In this document: positions 10,490-22,300 of the stretch, piece after piece | How positions within the stretch are numbered: the first letter of the stretch is position 1 | Layout of the letters: each line of letters starts with the position of its first letter | Source: Symsagittifera roscoffensis | Taxonomy: Eukaryota; Xenacoelomorpha; Acoela; Convolutidae | Direction: 5' to 3' | Length of the DNA: 64,000 nucleotides | Assembly (NCBI RefSeq): GCF_963678635.1 | Contig: NC_087062.1 | Location: forward strand, 58,234,129 to 58,298,128 | Position numbers and translations under genes: made by a program | Notes under the pieces: model-generated | The model's input: the letters and a program-made list of their open reading frames with translations, nothing else | Told to the model about the DNA's origin: nothing | The model's database searches: none

Positions 10490-10600
10490 TCTGATTTTTT
10501 TTCCGGTAATCTTTTTTCGTAAAATACAGGGGGTTTAAAAATTGCCAATTAGGCTCATTTGGGCTAGCTAATCCGCTCAAACATACTTCCAATTTTAATG
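10490..10600 (+). repeat. Family B internal fragment
   Basis: The segment TTTTTCGTAAAATACAGGGG followed by GTTTAAAAATTGCCAAT and CTCATTTGGG follows the B interior seen at 3385-3440. Confidence 0.4.
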
Positions 10601-11577
10601 GAGGCAAGATATTCAGTGATACTATTATCTTGCTAGACGGTAAGACCATCACTTGTACTTGTCATTGCGTGGAAGGGGAGAACTGATCAAAAAATATCAG
10701 TCGGAACAATCGGATTAAAAAAAACATCACTCGAGAACTGATCAGTCGGAACAAAACAATGGTTGAGAAAAATTTGAAAACAAGTACTTTAGCAAGAGCA
10801 CCAAAATCGCTCGGATGACGTTTTTATGTCAAAAAAAAGATTAAGAATTGTTTGAGAGGACTATTTTCTTCTCAAAATTACTTTCAAGTCAGTTAAAAAA
10901 CTACGTTCAATAACTTTTGTTAGAATATTTAACTTCCGCTTTGTGCAAAACATGGCTCAAAATTTTCGTATTTGCGCTGAACAATTATGCATATAAATGA
11001 CAAACCTTGAAAATCGGGCACTTCTGTTGCAGTTCACTTATATTAACTGTATAGATTTACGTTTCTGCAATTTTGAAAATGAAAGCTAGCATTTTTCATG
11101 TTGACTGAAATTCGGCGTTACTGAAACCCATCAAAATACTTACCAAAAATTTCTGAAGCACCACTTGTCGAATTTTTAATTGCTTAAATTAAAAAACATC
11201 AAGCTTAGAGGGTCATTTTGAACAAAGATTCTGATCAACCAAAAAGGGTCATTCTAAACAAAAAAAAAATAAAAAAAAAACAAAATTATAACGAGAAGTC
11301 GCTGGTTTTCAATTTATTTTTGTAATACAACGGAATATTATAGATCGGAATAAAATATAGAATTAAGCTCGGCTTTAAGCACTGCTATCATTACAAGGTA
11401 ACATTTTGTGGCCTTGGTTTAAATTTTATCTTCTCTTCATTCATAATGAATTATTCCGTCCACAAAAACTGGTGAGCAAATTAGGATGGTGAATTTCGAG
11501 CGACCGTGGTGAGTTTCGAAAGCTTGTCATTTTAGACTTAGACCGAAAAGTTGAGTCAACGTTTGAGAGATGTCATA

Positions 11578-11873
11578 AGCAACTATGATGCTACTAGACC
11601 AGTGGATTTGGGGTGGTGGGGGGGGGGGGGGGCTTGGCTGGACGCGATTTTTTGGTCAAAATTTTCCAAAGTGCCTAAAAACGCTTTTAAGCCTGTTTTT
11701 TTTCAAAAACTTGACTGCGGCGCAAAAAGTGTCTTCAAAATAGGGTCTTTACATTGATTTGGGAGAGCTCAGAAAATCAATTTGGTCAACCTAAAAAAAG
11801 GTTGACAAAATTTTCAATTTTTTTTTTTGAAAATCCGCCGTACACTCGAGAAAATCCTAGATCCGCCCCTGTG
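11578..11873. mobile_element. Family F, hAT-like MITE, nearly complete
   Basis: The left end is CAGTGGATTTGGGGTGGTGG, running into 15 consecutive Gs (11618-11632). The right end, inverted, reads CAGGGGCGGATCTAGGATTT. These are diverged hAT-style terminal repeats about 295 bp apart. The interior shares GGGAGAGCTCAGAAAATCAATTTGG-type text with 2595-2625. A possible imperfect 8-bp duplication (TGCTACTA / TGCTAATA) flanks it. Confidence 0.55.
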
Positions 11874-11998
11874 CTAATATAAACACTTTAAATTACTTTA
11901 GAAATCTAAATTGCATGTAACCACAACAATCCATTTTTTGAGACCATGGCTCGAAAATCCTATGATACTATTACACAAACAAACTGTCTCCTGTACTT

Positions 11999-12004
11999 TT
12001 TATT
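11999..12004 (-). promoter_or_regulatory. SMARCE1: SMARCE1 poly(A) signal
   Basis: AATAAA on the minus strand lies 131 bp past the SMARCE1 stop codon. Confidence 0.55.
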
Positions 12005-12134
12005 TATCGTTTAATGCAGAGAAAAACACTCGAGATAATAAATTAAAACCATAGAAACTAATACAAACACAAGAAGACTAGTCCATCAACGGCTAATAAG
12101 ATTCAGACAACATAATATGCGACAATTTTAGAGT

Positions 12135-13383
12135 TCATGCATCGGCGTGCTCGGTAGTCGATGAACCTTCTGAGCTCTGCCTCTGTGGCTCTTCGTCTTC
12201 TTCCGAGGTAGGCGCAACATCAGTCGAGTCACCTTCGTCAGTTCCCTCGTCCCCAGTTTCAGATGGCTGTTGCGGGGCCAAACTTACCTCTAGAGGAACA
12301 CTCTTCTCATTTATGATTTCTGGGGTCTTAGGGCCAGTACTTGCCGCATCTCCCTTTTCTTCACATTCCTTTGTTTCAGAGATTGAAATGACAGGTGGTT
12401 CTTCCTCTGTTACCGATTCGCGTCTAAAATCGTTCGCTTCTATCGTCACCGTAGATTCTGCCAATTCTGAAGTCGATTCTGACGATTCAATTGATGTATC
12501 TTCAATTGGATCAGATGGATCTTGCAGTGTTTGTGGCTCTTCAGCTTCACAGTGCTGCTGTGCCCATTGCTCAGTATTTTCTTCTTGACGCGAGTCATCT
12601 TTGGCTGGTGTTTTTTCCTCTTTAACCTCTTTAACTGCATCTTCGGATTTTGTATCTGATGTTTCTTCTTGTACTTCATGATCATGATCGCTTGATTTGG
12701 TCTCGCAATCACTACCCCACTGTTGTTCTATTTTCATTGCACTATGAGATTGACTGTCTGAGACAGTTAGTGTTTCGTATGCGCTATCCTGTTCAACTGT
12801 ATTGCTATTTCGTTCAACTACATTACTGGCTTGTTCAACAGCATTACTGGTTTGTTCACTTGTATTGCTGGTATCTTCAACTGTATTGCTGGTATGTTCA
12901 ACTGTATTGCTGGTTTGTTCAACTGTGTTGCTGGTTTGGGTTTGTTCAACTGTATTACTAGCATCTACAGCAGCAGTATTGCTATTTGAATCAGCTTGAT
13001 CTTCTTGACTGATCAACTCAGGGGGAGTATTCTTATTATCGACATCTGTCCGAGAATCTTCTTCACCTAATTTACTGTTATCATCGCTCATCGTTTGTTC
13101 CGGTTGCTGCTGCGGACATTGCTGTTGTTCGTCTTCTGCTGCTTCCCCTTTTTCCTCATTGGAAGCACTGGTGTCTTCAGTGGTGTCAGCACTAGTAGTG
13201 CTACCAGTATCCATCCCGTAGGTCTGTTTGAACCATGCCTTGATCTCCTTCAGTTCGGCCTCAGTGGTTGTCATCCAGTTGAACCTCTTCGCACTCAGTC
13301 TGTCCCACTCCGCTTCGAACTTCTCTCTGCTCTCCTCCATCTTCCGCTTTCTCTCCTCGTGCTTCTTCTCCATCTCCACTAGC
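12135..13383 (-). CDS. SMARCE1: SMARCE1 coding exon 5 (coiled coil end, acidic tail, stop)
   Basis: The acceptor CTCATGTAG precedes G-CTA-GTG, completing the Glu split from exon 4. It encodes residues 332-747: the end of the coiled coil, then a Glu/Ser/Thr-rich disordered acidic tail. The tail has a 7-residue repeat (consensus SNTVEQT) encoded by a 21-bp minisatellite at about 12790-12967. Confidence 0.92.
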
Positions 13384-16300
13384 CTACATGAGAGCAACTA
13401 GAAAATTCATCATTCTCTATTACATTTCACACCAACAATCTTTCCTATGATTATTTGCAGTACCTGATTTTGCGTGGAAAACAAAAAAAACTATGACACT
13501 CGAATATAAAGTTCCTCTTCATTTTGAATGGTCGGAACAACAATTGAAAATCTGACTGCCAACTGTATTTTTGCAGCAGAAGCTGTATATACTCGAGCAG
13601 TCATCATAGATTTGATTGGATTTCTTAGCTGCAATTCACGGTAAGAAAACTCATCGACAACAAAGAAACGTATGATGTCAAAAACTTCCAGAGCTGAAAG
13701 TGAATCAGTTATATAGACTTATATTCAGAAAAATGAATGGCATTCAAAGTTTGAGCTAAAAAAGTATCATCCCGAACTCCTTCATTTTTTATTTAAAAGA
13801 AATTTTGATGAAACTGACCTAATTTCAGAAAAGAGGATCAATAGGCCATTTTTGATACCTCTGAAAAATCTTAAAACTAAAATCCACCATTGAATTTAAA
13901 AATCCAACAGATTTTTTTTCGCAATCACTTGTAATCTTGTTTATTAAGAGCTTATTTGCGACCAACGAGGTAACAGTCCTTCAAGTGTCACCACACATGA
14001 CGTTCAATTACCGTAAGGAACGCTAATTACCGTACTTTTAATCATATTTACGTTCGAAAGCAATCAACTTGGGGTCCAGTGACATCAACCTAGTAAAAGT
14101 TACCGTTTTTAGACCACTCGCAAAAACTCGTGACTCTTTTTATTGAGTTAACAGCCCCATATACCTAAAATAAACAATTAATGTTAAATCCAAATTAATT
14201 CCAAAAAAATTGTTTTCAGGGAACAGGGCTAGCTTGATCCATCATGTGTAGATTCCCCAATTACACACACCTACCTCAGCATAGCCGATAAAAATTAACA
14301 TAGCCAACAAACAGATCGTAAGAAAACAGAAAAAGCTGACTTCAGACTTCAACTTTAAAAATTCAACGAAAAAAAAGATGGCCTTAAAGCCCTTTGAGTT
14401 TCAAGAACAGTTTATGATTGACACTGGACTGATAGGTAATTTGATTCCGCTGGGAAATCTGAAAATTAAATTCCACTTTCGAAACTAGAAGTCGATCACG
14501 TTTTTCGTCGTGACCTTTACATTTTTGCTGTTCGAAATTGGAGTTTGCCTTCCTTTGTCAAAGGAAATGAAGTAAACTTGAAAGAAATCAAAATTCAAAC
14601 AGCAAAAAAAATTTGAGCCTTAACAACTTTTAAGACTTCCTAAAAAACGAAAAAAAATCATCGCGACCTATAAAAGAGTCTGAACTAAGTTCATAGACTT
14701 TTAAACAGCGACAAACATATATCACGTACGAGCCTTTCAAATATTAGCATGCCATTTATGATATCAGACAGATCCATTTTGCCTCAGATAAGGCACTGAA
14801 ACTAAGCATTCACCACTGCTTTGCAAAATGAATATCTTTCTGATAAACTCCAGCTTTTTAGCACGTAATAAGTCAAATGTGGCCTTACTCGTCAATCCGT
14901 TCGTTTTCGTGTTCAATGAGGGAGTCCACTTGGCTCTGCAGTGCCTTCAGTCGGTCCACTGTCACTATGGTCTGGCTGGTGTCTCTGGGGTTGACGTGGA
15001 AGTCACTGAACACATCGAGGATGAGTCTGTTGTTCCTCCTGTAGCGAGCAGCTGCCAAGTGCTTCAGTCCAAACCCGTCTTCATCCAAATCCTCGTCATC
15101 TGTCAGTCAATAGTTTTGCTTGTTTTTGTTTCATATACGATACCATTAGATTAGATTGGAAACAAAATATTATTTTTACTATCTTAATTACTGTTTAAAT
15201 TAATCTTCGCTGTTTATTTGCGATTATTAAAATACACTGATTGGTCCTCGTCGAATATTGAGATAATTCGCTATTTATCCTAATTCAAATTCTAATACAT
15301 TCGCCATTTACCTATGTTTAAGACTTCTTTATTTAGGTTTATCACGCTCTTCCAAAAACCCTACTATGGAATGTAATTTGTTTAATTTTACGAACAAAAA
15401 AAAGCTTTGTGACTATAGCTAACTAACCGATAGCAGGAGTGATGGTCATTTTGGATTCGTTCAACAGTGACCTGGAGTCGGCTGACTGAGAGGCATTGTG
15501 CTGTTCCTGCAGCTGTTTCTCTCTGTTCTTCAGCTGCAAGTACGTCTGATATGCAGGCGAATTATAGTACGCTTTCAACTCCTCGTTGTATCGTGCCTTG
15601 TCTATCTCATACTCCTCGTTCAGCACCTAGAGACGAAAGGTTGATGATTTCGGTTCCGGAATAAAACCTATACGATTTGTAAGCGCTAGTTAATTTATTC
15701 AAAAATGAGGTCAATTCTTTCCTCGTACACTATGATTCCACACTTCAAACAGCTCAAACTTAAACTAAGCCGCTTTTGAATAATAAAAATTAACGATCCT
15801 CACCTGTCTCTCGTTGTCTGGCAACTCCCTCCACATCTGACCAATGATCTTGGCAACATCCCACATTTTCAACTGTGGATTGTCTGCTTTGATCTTCTCG
15901 TGGATGCTCTTGTTGTAGCGCATGTAGGCCGACTGCGGCTTCTCTGGCTTTTTGGGTGGTTTCAACTCACTTCCACTTAACACGGCCGACCCTCCAGCAC
16001 CGGCCAGGTGGGCCATACCTCCACCAGCCATCATCATGGCCTGGCTGGCCGCACTAATAGCCGAGGATGATCCGCCTCCTCCGCCAGCGACTGAGGATGG
16101 ATGATGCGATCCGCTTGATGACTGGTGGTGCTGCGACATTCCCGAAGACCCTGAAAACCGAAGAGTTATATTTTCTATAGTATATCGGAAAAGGAAACAA
16201 ATATTTCAATTAAATCACAGTAATTGAGAACAGTAAAACAAATGACGCTCAATTACCGCCATTCACCAAACAAAGCAATAAATGAATAATAAATTGGATA

Positions 16301-19300
16301 GAATTGAGGTTTAAAAAATATCCCAAAGCAAAGAAAAGAATACATTGGCTGTCCAGGAAATCATTAGACCAAGACCTCAAGGATATTAAGTTTATCAACG
16401 CCTTTTTCCGCCTTCAATTTTTGTTCCGACCACTCTCGGAACAATGGGAAAGATTTAGAGACCAGGATGGCTTTTTTCATGCAACTCCGGGTACCTCAAA
16501 GAACTTCGAAAAAGAAAACAGGGAGCGTCGAAAATAGGTCTGGATATTTCCATTGTTCAGATTTCTTTTCAACAAATAGTATGGATTCCTCAACCAGTAA
16601 AGGAGCGGTTTTTGTGCAAATTTAAGTCAACATTATTTTATTTTGAGATTTTTTTTGAGCTAGCCCTGCTACCAGAGTGGCAAATATTTTTTTGAGAAAG
16701 GGACTTTGAGTTTAATTGGTGGAATTGGATAACCAAAAAATTCCTATAGTTACATTAAAAACAGTTAGAATTTTCAAAGAGATAGGGCATTTGTCGACAT
16801 TTTTATTAGTCCATTTATTACCAATTTTTGAGCAATTTTGAAACCAAAAATTACCATATTTTAAGAAAAAAGAAGGATCTTGCGGCAGAGGCCGTTTTTT
16901 GGATGAAATGATTTTGTGAACACTTTTCGTAAGGCAATTTTGAAAAAAAAAATCAAAAGAGATCGAGTTCTTCAAAGATGGGACCAAAAAGGGACAGGTT
17001 CATTGAAAAGGACTAGGTGGTCGAAAATTTTCAAACAAAAATGCACATTTGTTACACGATCAGAACATTCGGTGTTTCTTTCAAAGCAACCGGGTACTTA
17101 TTTCACCAGAAAAATTGACTAACATACCCAACGCAGCAAAGCTGCTTCGACAATCACAGATCTTGCATACTTACTACAACAGAACATAAAACAGTTGTCG
17201 ATAGACAGTTAACGTTAAAAAATATGAAAAATTTTGGGAAAGTGAAAAAAAAACCTTTTTTTCTAGCTTTTTCCGAATTGTCTAAAAACTAAAATCGCTT
17301 TAAAAATCTCAATAGGGCAAATCTCAATACCACAAAACTACCGAATTTTTTTTGTGATGTTGGATGTGCCTGTGATTAAAATCTTCCCACAATAGAGTGG
17401 ACATCTTCAAACTTAAGAGCAAATTAATTAAATCAGTATTTTTTGAAAAACAACAAGTTTAGCAGGTTACTGTGCAACTAGCAGAGAATGTTCCGACCAT
17501 AGTCTAAGAACAAAAATAATTTTCGAATTAGAGTCGTTTTTTTCGGCGTGATGGATCGTAACAAAAAAAAAGAGCTTTGACATAGTCGACAATCAATTAG
17601 AAAACGCAAATTGGAAAACAATTTTTGCAGAACAATGGCTAGAAAAACAAAGTCAAAGTTCATTTTTTTTCTTCAATTTTGAAGTGTTTGATTCTTAAGA
17701 TGGTGCTAAAAACTCCAAAAACTATTTTTTTTTTTCACTTTTTATTAAATTTTCAAGGTTTACATTAAGCAGAAAAAAACTTAAGTAAGCCTGTTCAACC
17801 GCTCGAAATTAGACGAATAATCAAAAATTAAAAACCAGTTTTTCACGACATTTAAATGTCGTTCGAATCACGACTGAAAATCTTCGATTAGATATACCAC
17901 TCAACTCACTCCGATGATTATTTGTGGAAACTGATTTTGCGTGGGGAAACAAAAAAAGAACAAACACACCCGAATACAAAGTTCCTCCCAACTTTTCAAA
18001 TGATCGAAACAAAAATTTCTCATCTCGGAAACTAGAGAAGTTTGAGCAACCAAAAGCATGGAAGCTACATCTGCAACTGCAGGGAGTACCACAGAGGATC
18101 GGTATTTTAAAGCTTTGATAAGTAATTTTGAAATTTAAATGAAAAACGTCAAATCTCGCAAGCGAACAGAATGTGAGCAGTCAAATTTGGAGGCCATATT
18201 CGCAACCCCTGAGAGTACCTTGACAGAAACACCTTAAATATTTTGTATTTTAAAAATTTGGTGAACGCGTTTGAAATCAGATTGGTTTGAAATTTTACTT
18301 TTAATCATTAAAATATGTCTAAAAATGTTCATTTAAAACAAAAAATCATCAAAACCGCCAATATCGGAAAATAACCGGAGTTGAGCAACCCTACGCGGAA
18401 TCAAAATGTGTAACGCACAATCAGAGAGTATTTTAGCACTTGAGCATGTAACACCCGAGAATACAGCTCCCCACTATAGCATTGAGAATTTCAGGTTCTC
18501 TTAATTTTTTTTGCATTTTTTTTAAATGAAAAAATTATAAAATCTCCATATCTCTGATGAAACCAAAAAAATGAGCAGTCAATTTTGGCGGACATCTTTG
18601 CAACACCTGAGAGTATCCAGAGAACATCCCACTTAAGCATTGAGAATTTTAAGTACTTGTTGGAAAAAAAGTTAAAAAATTGCCATACCTCTGAAACCAA
18701 AAAAAGTGTGTAAAGTGAAACTTGGAGGACAGTTTTGCAACCCCTGAGAGTTTCCGACACTAACCCACAATAGAAGTGAGGTTTCGAAACCTTTCAAATG
18801 TTTTAAATTGAAGTTCTTGAAAAAAATGAAAAAATCATAAAAATTGTCATGTTTTGGAAACTAAAGGGATTTAAGCAGTCGTATTTGGAGGGCAGATTTG
18901 CATAACCTGAGGATACTCTGACAACACCCCCACTTAAACATTGAAGTTTTATGAAAGAAAATTAAAAAACCATAAAAATCGCCAATTCAAGAAACTCAAA
19001 AAAATTTGAGCAGTCAAATTAGTAGGGTATAATTACAACCCTAAGAGCAGTTGAGAGCCCCCCCCCCCCCCCCCAATAGGATTGAGTTTCAAATTCGTTT
19101 ATTTTTTTACATTGTTTTTTTGATGAAAAATCAAAAAAAAACGCCGCGTCTCGGAAACCGAAAGGGTTTGAGCAGTCAATTTTGGAGGGCAAATTTGCAA
19201 CCCCTGAGTCTCTGACATCACTTCACTATAGAATTGAGAGTTTAAGGTTCTTTTAATTTTTTTTACATCAAGGTTTTTTTTTGAAAAAACCGAAAAATCC

Positions 19301-22300
19301 AAAAGAATCGCCAAGTCTCCGAAGCAAACATTATGTGGGCAGTCAAGATTAGAGGCCATACTCGCAACATCTGAGAGTACCTTGACAGAAACAAACTATC
19401 CGTTAAAATTTACAATTTTTAGAAGGTTTGTAAATCAAAATTGGTAGAAAATTTTTTTTATATCATTTAATTATCACTAAAAAAATGCTTTCGACAAAAT
19501 GAAAAACTCATCGAAACTGCCATGGTCAAACACTACAAAAAAAAACTGAGCAACCCCACGCGGAAAAAGTTGCAACCCCGGAGAATATTTTGACGGCACT
19601 CTATCGCATTGAGAATTTCAGGTTATTTTAATTTCTATAACTCGGAAACTCAAAAAATTTGACCTGTCACATTTGGAGGGCAAGTTTGCAACCCCTGGGA
19701 GTAACCTGAAATCACCCTACAATACAATTGATAATTTCAAGTTCGAGTTTTCTTAAATCGAAGTTTGTTTAAAAAACATGAAAAAAGTATAATAAAAAAG
19801 GCCGTACCTCGAAAAACAAAAAGATATGAGCAGTCAATTTGGAGGACCAATTTTCAACCGTTAGAGTTTCCAGCACCTCCACAATAGGATTGAGAATTTC
19901 AAGTTCCGCAAGCATAAATTCAGTCTTTTTGAAAGATAAAAAAAATTATAAAAAATGACGCATCTCGAGAACCAAAAGTATTTGAGCAATCAAATTTGGA
20001 GGGCCTAGTTCCAACCCTTGAAAGTACACTCACAGCACAACAATATAGCATTGAGAATTTCGATGTTTCTAAATGTTTTCGAAAGAAAATGAGAAAATAA
20101 AAAAAATCGCCAAGTCTCGGAAACTAAAAAGAGTAAAGCTTTTCGAGGGCAAGATTTGCAACCCCTGAGAGTATCCTAACAGCTCTCTGTCAAAGGGTTG
20201 TTTATTTCAATTTTGATGAAACAAACGCTGAAACTCGTTGCGCATGTAGATGGATGAGCCCCACCTTTACAATACCTTACACTGCACTGCCCTCCTTCCC
20301 TCTAAAGCTGGTACCATAACTAGAGCCTTCCATTCAAACCTTTCAACTCGCCTAGCTCTCATAAACTGGAAAACCGAAAAAATTTCTTAAGCATTGCAAT
20401 ATACGATATCGCTCTTATACTTTCATTCGTTTCAGAAATCTTTAAAGTTAAACATATGTATGGCTTAAACATGGGGAGATGGTGGCAGACGCATTAGTAT
20501 AAACTAACATGCTACGCACCTTCGGTGCTGCAAACGCGTCGATTAGTCATAAATGGAGTCCAGATAAAAATATCTGCTTTTTTAAGTGTCCCTAAATAAA
20601 AAATGGCATATTTTGGAAACTAAGATGATTTGAGAAGCCAAACTTGGAGGAATGAATTGCAGCTTCTGAGAGTACCCAGAGTGCACCCCATTACAGGGTT
20701 TGAAATTAAAGATTTCGTAGAGCTTTTGTAAATCTGGCTTTTTTGAAAATATTGAAAAAAGCGCCAACTCTCGGAAATTAAAAAGATTTCAGCATTCACT
20801 TTCCAGAGTGAAAAAAGCACCGTCAAAAATGTGCAACCATTGATACGCCACTGCAGCGTTTAATTTTTTGTTAAGAAGCAAATTTACGAAATTTTCATAT
20901 CTGTTTTGAAAACTTTTGAACAAATCATAGAAAAACGTCGTATTGCGGACACAAAAAGCAATTGAGCAGCCATAATTGGAGACAAGAATTGCAACCCCTG
21001 AAAGAACCCTGACAGCACCTACATACAAGGTTGGTATTCAAAAATTTGCGAAATTTTGTAAATCTAAGTTGTCTGAAAACTTTTGAAAAAGTCATCAAAA
21101 ACGTCATTTCTCGAAAATACTAAGATTTGAGCAGCAATATTTTGAGGCAATCTTCGCAACCCCTAAGAGTATCCTAACAGCTCCCTATCAAAGGGTTGAA
21201 GGGTTGTCATTTTCAATTTTGGTGAAATAAACGCTGAAACTCGTTGCGCATGTAGATGGATAAGCCCCACCTTTACAATACCTTCCACTGCACTGCCCTC
21301 CTTCCCTTTAATGCTGGCACCATAACTAGAGCCTTCCATTCAAGCCTTTCAATTGCTTATACATTCAAACTTTCGTTCTTTTCTGAAATCTTTAACGTTA
21401 AACATATGGTATGGCTTAAACATGGGGAGACGGTGGCAGACGCATTAGTACAAACTAACCTGCTACGCACCTTCGGTGCTTCAAACGCGTCGATCAGTCA
21501 AAAATGGAATCCAAATATATCTACCTGCTTTCGTAAGTTTCTTAAAACAAAAAATGGCAATTTTTGGAAACAAAGATAATTTGAGACGCCAAACTTGGAG
21601 GAAAGAATTGCAGCTTCTAAGAGTTCCCCGAGTACACCCCATTATAGGGTTGGAAATTAAAGATTTCGTAGAGCTTTTGTAAATCTGGCTTTTTTGAAAA
21701 CATTGACAAAGCGCCTACTCTCGGAAACTAAAATTATTTCAGCAGTCCTTTTCCAGAGTGAAAAATGCAGTCAAAAATGTGCAACCATTGATACGCCATG
21801 GCAGCTCCTATTTTTTTGTTAAGAAACAAATTTATGAAATTTTTATATCTGTTTAGAAAACTTTTGAAATAAAATAGAAAAACGTCCTATTGCGGACACA
21901 AAGCAATTGAGCAGCCATAATTGGATACAAGAATTGCAACCCCTGAAAGAACCCTGACAGCACCTACCTACAAGGTTGGTATTCAAAAATTTGCGAAACT
22001 TTGTAATTCTAAGTTGTCTGAAAACTATTGAAAAAGTCATCAAAAACGTCATTTCTCGAAAATACTAAGATTTGAGCAGCAATATTTTGAGGCAAGATTC
22101 GCAACCACTGAGAGTACCCTGAGTACAGGGTTGGGAATTTATTTTTTCGAAGGAATTTTTCAAATTTCAAGTTTTCAGAAAATTTTGAAAAGGACTAAAA
22201 TTGTAGTATCTCTTAAGCTGAAAGAATTTGGATATTCACAATTGGAGGCCAAAATTGAAACCCTTGGTAGAACCCTGACAGCTGCCACTATAGGATTGCT

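Noticed and set aside
12313-13382. Plus-strand open frames opposite SMARCE1 exon 5
   Set aside because: They are shadows of the repetitive, Glu/Ser-rich minus-strand coding sequence; the minus frame is conserved BAF57.
21256-21579. Plus-strand 107-residue frame in the family D duplication
   Set aside because: The equivalent frame in the other duplicate is not preserved over the same length and no family is recognised, so it is probably a chance frame in a repeat.
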